64,000 nucleotides of DNA from Mastigias papua (Eukaryota; Cnidaria; Scyphozoa; Rhizostomeae; Mastigiidae): NCBI GenBank assembly GCA_964019165.1, contig OZ025283.1, forward strand, positions 2,425,501 to 2,489,500. Direction: 5' to 3'. Position 1 is the stretch's first letter; each line of letters opens with the position of its first letter. Position numbers and translations under genes: made by a program. Shown piece after piece: positions 45,355-56,439 of this stretch. Below the pieces are notes generated by a model. It saw only the letters and a program-made list of their open reading frames with translations. It searched no databases and had not been told where the DNA came from.

Positions 45355-45848
45355 GTGCGCGCAGTAATTTGCATGGTGATTGTAGCAAATACCATTGTTT
45401 GTAATGTTCATTCATTATATATTTTTTGGCATACAGCAAGCTCTCGTGAGTAAGGAATTTTCCTTTCTGTATTGTAAAAGTACTCCATTGACGTATTAGC
45501 CTCACATGCATGTATATGAGTAAGCGGTTACGGAAACTGAGTAAGCAACCAACCCTTAACATGGCAAGGTGCTTAATATAAAAGTATTGTTAGTAGGTTT
45601 AAGGGCACATATTTTGTTTCCTGTTATTTAGAATGTGATTGGTTGAAATTTACTATTGTGTGCATGTTATTGTAACTAAACATATTTTGAAGTATGAATC
45701 AGTAGTTGTTGGGAGTTGTGTATGAAAGATGTAATGTGGGATAAAATATGATGGAGTACAAAAAATCAAACTGGAGTATTCTATTGTATATGTGTCTTCT
45801 TGTGTCATAAATGCTGAAAAGAATCAGAGTAGATTGAGATCTACAACA
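45336..45848 (+). repeat. BEL3 3' LTR
   Basis: Copy of 39279-39791; differences are A/G, A/G, A/T and C/T single bases. Confidence 0.97.
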
Positions 45849-46381
45849 GTAATGTAATAAATAGAAGACAGATATTCTTTCTTACAACACTACTGAAACA
45901 GATACTTGAGAAGCCCATGGGCAAAGTGAGACATTATCCTGTTCCATTGAGATGGGGGATTGAACATGACAGTGTAGTAGCCATAGAAGAATACGTGAGA
46001 AAGAAAAAGCTACCTTTGACAGCAATGACAAGCTGTGATTTTGTTATAAATCCAAAATGGCATTTGCTTGGTTGTAACCCAGATGGTATTATTGTTGGGA
46101 ATGGGTCACCAGATACTTGTATTGAAGTAAAATGCCCTTACAGTAAACGAAACTGCTCAATCAAGGAAGCTGCATTGACTGATAAGAGCTTTTTCATGAA
46201 TGTGCTAGAAAACAAATGTGACTTAAAAGTTGGCCACTTTTATTATTATCAGTCTCAGGGGCTAATGACTATTCTAGAAGTAGCCTGCATTGATTTTGTA
46301 GTTTTCGCAAACAGAGATATTCATGTTGAGAGAATCTTCAGGGATCAGACTATGCACTTGTTTTGTATTTATTTTGTATAA

Positions 46382-47249
46382 ATAGAGAACTTCTTCCTGA
46401 CTTCAAGTAGTACTATTATGACACCTAATAGGAATACAGTATCTTAATCAACACCTACATGTAGTGGAGACATGAAGTTTGTAGGGTGACCATAAATAAC
46501 CCATATTTTGTTCATTTCTGGATCCATTGACAATAGAAATACTGTACTTATTTTATAGTTCTAAATGGTTTTATTCTAAATGTACAGATAGCTTGTATTG
46601 ACAACAATACATTTGTTCACACCAAGGCAGAGCAAAAGCAAGACAGAGCAAGAATATTACCTTGCATATATGTCGTTGCTGCAAAATGAAGCAAAGACGA
46701 TCAATGGACCAGGTGTATTTGATAAAATGAGTAAATACCATGTGTATTATGAACAATACCTTACTGAAATCCTGTAAGTAGTGACTGGAGTGTGTGGAAG
46801 TTTAACCTGAACGCACTTAGAAGTCTTGTTCAGCTGATAACAGGTTGTCAGATTTAGTACCTTAGTTTGCGTAGTGACATCAAGTTTGTTATATCCCAAT
46901 AGCAAATCGGAAGTAGATGAACTCATTCCAAAGAAATTATCCTTATATTTTGCCAACTCATTCCACAACTGTGACATCAACGGATGATATTTGCCAAAAT
47001 CTGGCCAGTCTCTTTACTAAGTTGATGAAACCCCAAAATTGTTTTATTTTCAAAAGTAAAGAATAGTTGAGAAATATTCTCTTTGTGGATAAAAGCATTC
47101 TTTTTCAAAGTACATACACAAGTGCCTTGGTAAAGTTCAAGATACATCAAGGTCAGATTCATGGCTTTTTCACTCTCTGCATGGCATTCTGTTCTCTTCA
47201 AGTGCTCCTGCTCATTCCCTTCGCTTTGCTTTACCTTAAGTTTCACTCT
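46382..47249. other. ISL2EU interior, degraded
   Basis: Between the two convergent ISL2EU genes. Minus-strand frames at 46747-47246 may be remnants of the transposase C-terminus but carry no motif that I can fix. Confidence 0.35.
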
Positions 47250-49027
47250 CAGTGCGCCTGCAGCCTTACGAACTTATTTCTCCTTAGGAAGGGAGGAATA
47301 GTCCGCTTGACTCCCTTGAGTAAGTCACAAGCTATACCAAACTGTTTGCCAGCCATACTTGTGTCACCTTCATCTTAAATGTCCAGAATACCACATGCCA
47401 TAGTTATGTGTTTATCATTGATTCTTCCAGCATATAAATCAGAAACAAAAGCAACTGCCCAACTTGGTGCTATTCCAATTAAGCCTTTGGCTGTATTATG
47501 GTGTTTATAGTTTGAGAATGCTACACTCTGTGATCTAACAGAACTGGACATTTTACGATAAAGTTCTATACAGTCAATAATAACACGTGATTGATTCATG
47601 AACTTGAGGGCCAGATAGGAGCATACGAAAATAACTGTGGAGGAAATCATACCAGACGATACACATTTTTGACATACGAGACTGTGTAGACGGAAATGGT
47701 AGGCAAGATCATCTTCAGGCAATCCAAGTCTTAATCTTACAAGTACTCATAAGTGCCTAATTGCCATCCCCCCTGCTACTTAAGGTTTTGAAAATTTTCC
47801 AATCCCCCGCTGTTATTAGGACTCCACCGGCACTTATTTTTAACATATTTTGTGTTGTCACTTGACTAGTAGACTGTGCAACAATGTGTCATCCTTAAGA
47901 AAGGAAAAACTACAAAGGTTTTATCTTCAAAGATGGAGACATTTCTAAGCATAGTGCAATTTTGGTCAGTGTGACGTGTTCTGAAACCATTTAGTATATA
48001 TGATAGTCCATGCGATGCAACTATTCTAATACATAAAGGAACACAACAATGAGTCAAGCAAAAGACACTTTATTCATCAGTTGGAGAAGTATACATTGGC
48101 AGAGACGCAAAAACTTGGGGAATGCATTGAAAAAGGTGTAAAAAAGAATACAATGCTCAAGTGGAATGTTTCAAGGGAAAGCTTTGATATGATGCCAAAT
48201 GCAAAAAGTTTACACCACAGGATATTAGGAATTTATGTTACACTTTCATAGCTATATCATTGTTCTATTGATATTGTTTGAACTGATTTTCCATTAAGGG
48301 GTCATTCACTATTTACTTCATGCTAGGGGGTGGGTGGTTCTTCAGGTTTTTTGTGACACAGTATGACGGTAAGTAAGGGGGGTGGGTAGTACTTATTTCA
48401 AGTCCATAGCATCACGTATTAAAACAGTTTGAAATAACGTTTTATTTGAATTTGTTACTAAAGATGTTGTTTTCTGTTTTTATGTCATGTAAAGAGTGCT
48501 TTATTAAAACTGTTTCAAAACCATTTGGATGTGGATTTCACAAGTTTCAAACCATTCGAGTTTCAAATTCAAATGTTTGAAAAACATAAGTTGAATTACA
48601 GTAATGTAGATATCGAAAATACTTTTTCGCTTTGTTTTGCTTTGAACATTTGAATGTTTTGCAGTTTTCGGCAGTGAAATATGACGACTCCAAATGATCA
48701 ATATGAGCTCAGCTAAAAGATTTTGCAGCCGCATCAAGAGTCTGTTACAGCATATAAATAAAGGTTTGCTTGTGAGAACAAACACGCTGCTGTTATAAAG
48801 TTTTCACCAATGTGGCAAAAAGTAAGAAAGGAATTCAAAGCTTTCTCTCAGCTAAAATCTCAAGCCCAGTCTTAGATTGCAACATGGAAGGATGACACTA
48901 AGTCAGCTTTAACTCGAAAAGGCACCATCTGTTCCCGTTGGAAAAACTCTGCAAATAAAGGTAAATCACTGTATTTGTAAGCCTCAATGAACACTCTTCA
49001 AAGTAAAATGTCCAACCCAGGCACTAA

Positions 49028-49769
49028 AGCCTGAAATACACTGTCAAATGTATTGCATCCACTTTATTGGATTGCGATACATTGGATGGTGTAGACGCAA
49101 AAAATGGATGATATTTGGCTCTTCCAACAAATTGGAACATAGATTAAAAAAGTTGGACGTGTTCAACTTTCATCCACCTTTTTTCCATTGTTCCTCCTAA
49201 TCCCTATTGTTCTTCTTGGTGCTAAGAGGACATTTCCCAACTATTGTCACGTCTTCATCTTTCGTGCACATGCTTGCAAAGTGAACACGAAATGAATATT
49301 GCAGGTCTGCATAACTGTTGGCAGTAGCTAGAAATTGAGTATATGCAGCCAGCTTCATTTGCGCAGGAGTTGCATCATGACGTAAAGTGTCTTATTTTTG
49401 AATCTCTACTTCAACGAGGCTTAGGGGCTAATAGAAAGTGTAGAGTGACATCTATAAAAACTGTTTGACTTCCTTGTCATTCTCCAGCCACAATTCCTCT
49501 AAAAGAGTGTTACCTACACCAAGCTCATTATGTTGGGTTAGCCCCAAACCGATCTTTGCCTTTTCTGGCACTTTCTTTTCCGATACTTGCTAGTGATGGC
49601 AACTAGAAGTGCTGCAGCGAAACACTCGTCCTCAGAATCCATGATGAAATGAGGAAGTTGTACAGAAATCGTTCCACTGTATTGGATGAGTGTAAACAGG
49701 TGTTGTCATCCAATAAAGTGGATGATCCATCTAATCGAATCCAATAACTTGGACAGTGTATTTCAGGCT
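49028..49769. mobile_element. 742-bp Harbinger MITE
   Basis: Ends AGCCTGAAATACACTGTC (49028) and its complement (49769), target duplication TAA at 49025-49027 and 49770-49772. Inside the ends, TCCACTTTATTGGAT is also inverted. The minus strand core reads KRKCQKRQRSVW and, after frame changes, ELGVGNTLLEELWLENDKEV, an N-terminal Harbinger transposase fragment. Confidence 0.85.
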
Positions 49770-50569
49770 TAAGACTCGCATCACAGTTGTATACCTCTTC
49801 CCAATCCAGACCTCTTGCTCAACTAGAACTTTTACTCCTGTTGCAAAAACATAGGGCACTACATTGTCACAGACTTTGCTTGGTTTGTTTCAAAAGCAAG
49901 TTGTATGATTGGCTAAAAACCAAATGTTTTGCATTTTGGATTGTTAAACAAGTATGTTACTGCCGAAAACAATGTTCACATTTTTTAGAAAAGTGTTGGT
50001 TTTACTCAGATGTTTGGTCTTTAAACCATTGTTTTTAAATGTTTCGGAATAATTTCATATTCAGCCCTCCTAGGTACTTTGGTAGAGGTGGGACGATACC
50101 CCTTGTAGGCCTAACTCCAAATGTGTGGATATCATTTCAAAATAAAGTAAACATGCATCACATACTGTACATGTGCAAGGCGTAAACTCCCAGCGCTGTT
50201 TTATAATCTTTCATCGTTAAAACAAACTAGTTAGATCTCCTTTCTTTGTGTTTTTAGGTGCAGCTGGTTAATTGAAATTTCCAGTACCGGCTTCCACCTC
50301 TTCTCCCATTCTATAGTTAATGAAACTTTGGTTAATGAAACTTTGACAATTGCTGATGCAAATGAAGATGAGGGTGGGTTGGCAGAAGAACAACCCTGGA
50401 AACACAAAAACCAAATCACCTCTAAGCAAGATGAGCTTCGCAAACAAAGTAAAATAGTAAATGAGATATTGGTGGTTTATTCAAGAGAAAAGAGCTCAGC
50501 CAGTTGACCGAAAGTGATTGAGGTGAGATCAAAACACTTAAGGAAAACCTGGAAAAGTTAAAGAGAAAA

Positions 50570-52368
50570 CTTAGAGAACTGAAGCTCAACTGACGACATC
50601 CATAAAGTACAGAAATGAACGAAAACGAACGCTTGATGCGTTAGATGAAGCAACAACGAAGAAGATAACTGGGAAAGGAACTCCAGTACCGGGCCGCCCA
50701 CACAGGCATGATAACACCGAGTTGATTGAAGCAATACGTCAAAGTGCGATACCTGGTTCTGCTGCACATGAAAGACGATGCAACAAAGTCATAGAAACAG
50801 TTAAATCACTTGACCAATTAACAGAAGCATTGAACCATAAAGGCTACACTTTACAGTGTTCCTCTGTTTACCTTTTCTTGTTCCCAAAGAACTCCAGAAC
50901 TATAGAAGGAAGGAGACATATTCACACTTCTCCTGTTAAACGTTTTAAGTCACCACATTCAACACATGCAGCTCATGTTTCTACAAAGTTTGCAAGATCC
51001 AGTATCAAGTCTGTGGAAGAGATTGCAACTATTTTAGGACCCAAAGAAGTTATCATTCATTATATGGATGACAAAGCAAAAGTTCTGATAGGTATCACAG
51101 CTGCCAAGAAACAAACACTGTTACTAATGCACATGGAATATCAAGTAACATTACCTGAATATGATTTCAGTGTTGGCTCCAAACATAAATTGATTCCTTC
51201 AGTTATTGGTGATATGACAGTCATTAAGAGTAAGGATCTCACTAATGATGGTGTTACTTATTACGTCCTATGTACATCACCATTAGAAGTGCAAAGCAGT
51301 CTGGTTCTTCTGCCCTCACTCACCTTCATGACATGAACAGGGCATGATCCCACCTGAATGCACCGAAAGTTTCCAGAACCAACAGTTGCAAGACAAGAAA
51401 GTGATGATAGTTACAGTTGAAAGAGGTCCAGATGAGATGAGAATCCTAGGTATTCAAATACCATTAGCTGCGCCATTGAGTATTTCTGAGAGCATGACCT
51501 TGGTGCTTATTTCCTTGCAACAAATGCACCAGGAAGGAGTGCCTTTAACCAAGTTGAGAGACGAATGTCCAACCTCAACAAGAAATTGAGTGGTACTCTC
51601 CTCCCCCATGACCATTTTGATACCCATTTAGATAATAACAACAAAACTATTGATGAAGAATTGGAACTTAGAAACTTTGAATCTGCAGCTGAAATTCTTG
51701 CTGAATTGAGGTCAAAATTGGTGATTGATGGTCATCCAGTTGTTGCTGAATTTATAAATGAGGAGCAGTTGGAAATTACAGTCACAATGCAGAGAAATGG
51801 AACGCAAAACATGTCAGGGGATCACAATATTTTTTACAAATCATGAAATCCACCAATGAGGCATGTTGCTCGCTGTTTCAATCATCCTACTTAAAAATAG
51901 TGAAAGATCGATTTTTGCCACCTCCTATCCCAGTAATTTACTCTCAAAATGGTGTTATTGAATGGGCAAAAGATGATAGGGAAGCTTCATATTTATCCTT
52001 ATGTCAAATCAGTGCATTGAATGCTAGCCCTATGCTCACACATGCAACAACCAAATCTTGCAGACAATATTTGCAAACACTGCAGTCTTTATTTGGGAAG
52101 TATCAAATCAAGGCAATACCACTCAGCATACTGCCAAACAAAGGATTGGCTACCAGTTGCCAACAGAACAAAGGGGAGAAAAGTACAACTGCAACAAGTT
52201 GCAGCCTGTCGCCAAAATGAATTGTTGTGTGTGATTGCGAGTCAAGAGCTTGAATGGCATGCAATTGATGATGTTGATTTTGATGACAAGTCAGATATTC
52301 CAGAGGTTGTTGCCAAAAGTGGAGCCCCCATCCTTAATGATATGGATCCAATCTGGACAAGTGATTGA
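50570..52368 (+). pseudogene. Unclassified transposase-like protein (DDE/RNase H-like suspected), frameshifted
   Basis: Plus strand, pieces in three frames. KYRNERKRTLDALDEATTKK and GKGTPVPGRPHRHD, then HYMDDKAKVLIGITAAKK, LLMHMEYQVTLPEYDF, KHKLIPSVIGDM (50722-51336); VMIVTVERGPDE (51344-51589); ATNAPGRSAFNQVERRMSN and LLPHDHFDTHLDNN, SKLVIDGHPVVAEF (51520-51846); SSYLKIVKDRFLPPPIPVIY (51843-52220); ELEWHAIDDVDFDDKSDIPE (52230-52368). I recall related proteins as repeated sequences in sponges and cnidarians. Acidic residues in xDDKAxVxIG, VTVxxGPDE and PHDHFxTHLD are candidate metal ligands, but this is inference. At least three frameshifts, and GGPDE is changed to RGPDE. Confidence 0.6.
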
Positions 52369-53014
52369 TCAACTTGTATCTAAACCAAAGAAGCGATTGA
52401 CTTGATATTTACATTTTCTTAATTTGTTATATATTCAAAAGAAAACTTGCATTACTTTAAGTTTTCATGAGTTGCATATGTACTGGAATTTTGTTAAGAG
52501 AGGGGGGTTTTCTCTGTCTAGAGTGATGTCACACAAAGGGATCTCACATGAAACCATGACAGAGTGTAACAAGGGGGATGGGTGGTTCTAAAAACCCAAA
52601 CTTAGTGTGACATAATTATTGAACAGCCCCTAATAGTTACTTATTACACTGAACTATTGAAGCTATAGTTGCTAGACAATTTGCTTCTTAAATGGAGAAG
52701 GCAAACCAGCTACGAGTTCTTTTTGACATCCATTGATTAATATGATTTTACAAAACCACCCCTGCTAAGTCCGACAACCATTAAGTGAAGTGTCCAACGA
52801 AGTCCAACCCCCTAGTTAACTCTGACCCCCCCCAGCCATTAGGCACTTACGAGTACAAGGAAAAACTTATGCTCTGCTGTCAAGCATCGTTATGGGGCTC
52901 TCTTGTTGTACTTGGCATCTCCAAATTTCTCATGGTTTGCAGCAGAATCATGATACAACAGATTGTTTACAACAATCAAAAGAATCTGAGTAAAGCTTGG
53001 AATGTCACATAATC

Positions 53015-53615
53015 CTGACATCGAGTATAAATGTAAACAGTTTATTAGTTCCTTTGATTCTCTCCAGATCCAGTTCTTTATTATTCCTGCAGGCAAGCAA
53101 TTTGAGTTGTACATTGTTCATTAGTGTCATCAGAAAAATAACAACGCAGTTAAACTTTGGTCAGCTATTAGGACAATGCTCAATGTTGATAGCAAAGCAA
53201 GTTTGTGATGCAATCGTTTTCAAACAGTTCCGTTTTCACAGATCTACACGTAGTCACTAATCCTGCACTTTCATAATTAGTCACTTTGGAAGGCGTTTTC
53301 AAAAAGGTGCGTTTTTGATGACTGAAAGTGCTGGATACATGTGGATGGGAGGTGAAAACAGATAGAAAAGTTGCGTTTTTACAAATATTTGTATACGCGT
53401 GGACGGGGCCTCAGACTGCCACATATTTGAGATATTATTCACTATACTTTTCATTCATAAATCCTATCTGTGGAAATACGAAAGCATTGACTGAATGGCA
53501 CTATCCTTGCATGGATCTTCATACTTCCTGCATAGTGGTTGTGGTTGTTCTTCTTCCAGCTCCAATATCCTGTCCTCTGCTTGTCTCTTTAAGTCCCCAA
53601 ATAGCTTTTTGACAT
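53015..53615. other. No gene recognised; degraded transposon DNA
   Basis: Probably the remaining N-terminal side of the ISL2EU transposase and its end. The motif GTGGACGGGGCCT at 53399-53411 resembles ends of common invertebrate MITEs, but no partner end was found. Confidence 0.35.
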
Positions 53616-53910
53616 AACCTATGAAAGGAATGGAGGAAGTCTTACAAAATAGCTATGCAGCTACCTTTGCATCAGCTTTACAATCTTCAAAATATACATC
53701 AGTTCTCTGTAACAGCTATGTGGATGAACTATGCTTTGTTACCTACCATATGTGCAACTGGTTGTTATTTTTCTTACAACAAAACCACCTTTCTTGTACT
53801 GTGCAAAGACAATCTTGTATTCAAGATTGCCTTCTCTGTTGACAGCCTGCTCTCCCAGCATTGTCAGTGAATTAACTGCCGCAGTCATAAGCCTAGAAAA
53901 TAAATGAACT

Positions 53911-54910
53911 CAGGGCCTGATTACATGAGCCAGCTGACCCACTTGTAGCTCATTTACGGCTCAGTGAGTTTTCCCGGTGCTTTGGTCAAATCCCAAATAA
54001 AGACAAAATGCGATTATATGATGAGAGCTAGAGGCGGGTGTAAAGCGGGTTGGCTCACTTGCCGACCTGGCTCGTTTTCACGAAGAGGGTCAACCCACTT
54101 GAACCAAGCTGGCTCGCTCATATAATAGCAGGTCCCAGGACAGAAATGGGCTGGTGCATGCGCAATGGCATAAAACTAAACACAAATGGTAGCGTATTGG
54201 CTCTGTGACGACAACATAACTACTGCTTTTCAAACAAATAGACTGAAAGCAGTAAAATGTATAGCTGAAAATACAAGTATGAGTAGTAAATTAGTAGGGA
54301 CACACTGAAACCTATTGGATAGTATATAACAACAGTGGAGTTCAAGTGCTAGGACCTTTAAATATCAAGGCTCACAAATTGCTGAGATTTATGAAAAATT
54401 TAAGAATACTGCAAAGTTCAAGTTTCATCAAGGCTTACGTGTTTTACTTATTTGAGTTTTCTTTAGATAACAAAACAAAACAAATGTGAACTTCATTTAT
54501 CGGGTCTCTGATTCATTATACAATAATGCGACTCAGCAACTCTTCAGGAAATGTCATTTACACACATTTCATAATAAGAATATATTCTATAGGAGTATTA
54601 ATGCTCAAACATTACTAAAATTGAAGAGTAATTAAAGAATTTTCTTAGGTTCACATTCAAAAACTTTTAAAACTATTAAGGCTCGGCAAAAATTTAAGTA
54701 TTCGTATAAAAAGGTTTGCAATCTTGATAAAGTAATAATCTAACACTGCAGTTGTTTGCTGTATGCATCTGCTATCTTTAGTGATTTCCCGGGTTGAGAA
54801 TGGGTTGGCACAGAGCTGGCCCATTCTCACATTTGTCATATAATACCGAGCTGGCACCGGGTTGTAAGCGAGTCAGCACCGAGCCAGCCTGCCTCATATA
54901 ATCAGGCCCT
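53911..54910. mobile_element. 1 kb MITE with AGGGCCTGATTA ends
   Basis: Left CAGGGCCTGATTACATGAG (53911), right the complement of GAGGGCCTGATTATATGAGG. GCTGGCTCG and CATATAAT words are repeated in both orientations near each end (54010-54130 and 54830-54900). No coding capacity. It lies inside the Kolobok-like transposase, whose frame resumes on both sides. Confidence 0.75.
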
Positions 54911-55926
54911 CAGTTACTCATTCCACTGGATGGAATGTAGGGCTGAACTTCCTTTGGAGAAGTGGAACGGGGTGATACAAGAGACAAGATACTTGCAAGG
55001 AGTATCAATATTGAGATATAGTATTCACTACTTGCTTTCATACTTTGAAATGAGACATGAAACATCAACCAACTGATGTGATGTTTGGCAGAGGTTTGGC
55101 CACATGGTGATAATCTCCTTACACTTGATTGCTGCTGAGTACTCTGCAATAGCTCATTCAACCTTTCATAAACTTCAGTTCCTACAAGCAGACATAACAG
55201 ATGAGAATTTCAATGGTACATAGCATGACTTTAATGAACACACTTGAACAAAATACTAGTCATAGTGTCACTTTTGTACAGCAAAGACAGTTAAGACATT
55301 TACATTGACATAGCATAGATGTAATGCACAAAGCTGGAAAAATGAATTGACTTGCCAGCTTCAAACCATTCCCTAGGATCATCATCTAGTGAATCTGGAC
55401 TGCAATTTGGGTATAGGTCATAGTGGCCTTCGTGTATATCACAGATATGATCAGTAACAGAGTTTGATTTTGCTAGGATCATATCACCATTATCACCAGA
55501 GCTTGCTGCACACCAATATATATGGTTAATTATGCTTCTACTCCACCTATTGACCAGGGAGTAAGTAGGTCTCTTCCCCAAAGCATCCAGCTTCTTTGAG
55601 AGGCCTGTTAAAAGGAGATGGCAGAAGTGAAGTGCAAGTAATAAGCCTTTCACTATTGATTTATGAGTATATTCAATTGGATAAAAGAAATAAATGATTT
55701 AAGGATGAATCACTCTCTTGTGATATTGTGTACTCTACTTCTACGTATTGTAGTGCTCACCTTTTGCAACATGCCACATATCAAAACAGTGTTTGATATG
55801 TGCCACACATCAAAACTTCTCCCTCGGCCATTTTTGACTTGATTAATGTCCATCAGTTACTATGGCAGAACTATTGATTGCCTTTTCAGTCCAAGTTTCT
55901 AAGTCTGTCATATTCATCATAAGCAT

Positions 55927-55980
55927 TAGGACAAAAAAGCTTTCAAGCATTCTAAAAGAATGGTCCTGCTTTTTGGGCTT
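55927..55980. repeat. Diverged duplication, unit 1 (unit 2 at about 56607-56650)
   Basis: GACAAAAAAGCTTTCAAGCATTC..AAAAGAATG here and GACACAAAAAGCTTTCAGTATGC..AAAAGAATG at 56607, both followed by a CTTTTT and an AGCT/GGCT. A third weaker copy of the neighbouring CATTTCATA..GACAACT words lies at about 56853. Suggests local tandem duplication before the MITE arrived. Confidence 0.5.
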
Positions 55981-55982
55981 TA

Positions 55983-56439
55983 CCATAAATCCTCAAATAA
56001 GCCCCTGGGGGCTTATTTCTAAAAATGACTATTTGGGTGGGGGCTTATTCGAGGGGGGGGCTTATTTCAAAGTCTGGCATTTTCCTCACATGTTGACACA
56101 CAACAACATAAGTTTCTCAATCAACTACATTTTGAGCCTCTAACTATAGAAGCTGATATCGTTAAAAGAGTTACAAAGTGTTTTGTGAAGATGTAGCATA
56201 CCTTATAATGTTTCTATTATGAAGAAAGTTGCATTTCTCTTTGCTTGTTTGCCGCTATTTAAAGGAAGTTATACTGTACACCTATTTTCCTATGAGGCCT
56301 TCTTGAAATATGATATTATTCTACAATTATGCTTCCCTCAAATAAGCCCCCATGTGGGCTTATTTACAAAATGATTTTTAGGTGGGGGCTTATTTGAGGG
56401 GGGTTATTTTGAGGTGGGGGATTATTTGAGGATTTATGG
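55983..56439. mobile_element. 457-bp MITE flanked by TA, Tc1/mariner-like
   Basis: Ends CCATAAATCCTCAAATAAGC (55983) and its near-complement (56439), TA on both sides (55981-55982, 56440-56441). Inside, AATAAGCCCCC/GGGGGCTTATT blocks repeat in both orientations at each end. Non-coding. Confidence 0.8.

Larger units (their letters stand above)
39279..45848 (+). mobile_element. BEL/Pao LTR retrotransposon copy 3 (BEL3), youngest copy
   Basis: Two 513-bp LTRs differing at four positions by eye, flanked by the duplication GTAAT (39274-39278 and 45849-45853). Primer site, one long gag-pol frame, polypurine tract and LTRs are all in place, 6570 bp in total. Inserted in the YqaJ-type gene of an ISL2EU element. 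Confidence 0.97.
38591..46381 (+). pseudogene. ISL2EU-associated SWIM zinc finger / YqaJ-type nuclease gene, split by BEL3
   Basis: Plus strand. Block 1 (38591-38760): CKCKAGQGGVCKHVAALLYS, a SWIM finger (CxC...CxH). Block 2 (38800-39278): DDGKKQKCHILHGERPFC, then GHDSRHPFINLLC and WYLEKSKRITASMFG. Block 3 (45849-46381): INRRQIFF, WGIEHDSVVAIEEY, LLGCNPDGIIVG (Asp) and CIEVKCPYSK (Glu-x-Lys), then GHFYYYQSQGLMTI. This is the YqaJ/lambda-exonuclease PD-(D/E)xK fold. Such a protein accompanies the transposase in ISL2EU-type transposons (family knowledge). BEL3 sits between blocks 2 and 3 and the frame is continuous across its target site. Stops near 38753 and 38915 show earlier decay. A DDE transposase lies downstream on the opposite strand. 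Confidence 0.7.
48298..52630. mobile_element. 4.3 kb element with unclassified transposase-like protein
   Basis: Ends GGGGTCATTCACTATTTA (48298) and complement of GGGGCTGTTCAATAATTA (52630), imperfect inverted repeats with TAA on both sides (48295-48297 and 52631-52633). GGGGGTGGGTGGTTCT at 48326 and GGGGGATGGGTGGTTCT at 52573 are in direct orientation near the ends. Encodes the protein at 50570-52368 and contains a Harbinger MITE at 49028-49769. Confidence 0.65.
47743..52854. mobile_element. Inverted-repeat element inserted in the ISL2EU transposase
   Basis: Ends GTACTCATAAGTGCCTAAT (47743) and the complement of GTACTCGTAAGTGCCTAAT (52854). Left flank ...CTTACAA and right flank AA(GG) or TACAA(GG), so the target duplication is 2 to 5 bp and cannot be decided. 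The transposase frame is restored across it, which fixes the outer limits. Own sequence is only about 780 bp (47743-48297 and 52631-52854); the rest is the nested element 48298-52630. C-rich tracts lie near both ends. Confidence 0.65.
47250..53010 (-). pseudogene. ISL2EU-type (DDE_Tnp_4) transposase, split by a nested insertion
   Basis: Minus strand. Right part (about 53010-52856) ends LTAEHKFFL; left part (47742-47250) continues VRLRLGLPEDDLAYHFRL, then SRVIIDCIELYRKMSSSVRSQ (first Asp) and AFSNYKHHNTAKGLIGIAP, FVSDLYAGRINDK, CGILDI, a stop, then DEGDTSMAGKQFGI and TIPPFLRRNK. The YKHHNTAKxLIGI motif is diagnostic for this transposase group. The usual MADRGF Asp is Gly here (MAGKQF). Removal of the insertion 47743-52854 leaves the frame continuous at the join. 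Partner of the YqaJ-type gene on the plus strand. Confidence 0.75.
53620..55985 (-). pseudogene. Kolobok-like transposase with intron, interrupted by a MITE
   Basis: Minus strand. HSFRMLESFF ... SSAIVTDGH (catalytic Asp region, about 55960-55850), HCFDMWHVAKG, then a 156-bp intron (GTGAGC donor 55760, TTTTAACAG acceptor 55605) joining in phase to LSKKLDALGK, SIINHIYWCAASSGDNGDM and HEGHYDLYPNC. After a second gap GTEVYERLNELLQSTQQ (acceptor TGCTTGTAG near 55186) and RRLSPCGQTSAKHH. Past the MITE (53911-54910) the frame resumes GEQAVNREGNLEYKIVF and YKKGGFVVRK. The VTDGH, NHLYWC and KLSPxxQTS patterns are those of a THAP/Kolobok-type transposase family as I remember it; the superfamily name is less certain than the protein family. 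Confidence 0.6.

Noticed and set aside
53399..53412. GTGGACGGGGCCT as the right end of a MITE
   Set aside because: No inverted left end could be found within 1 kb, so it was not annotated as an element.
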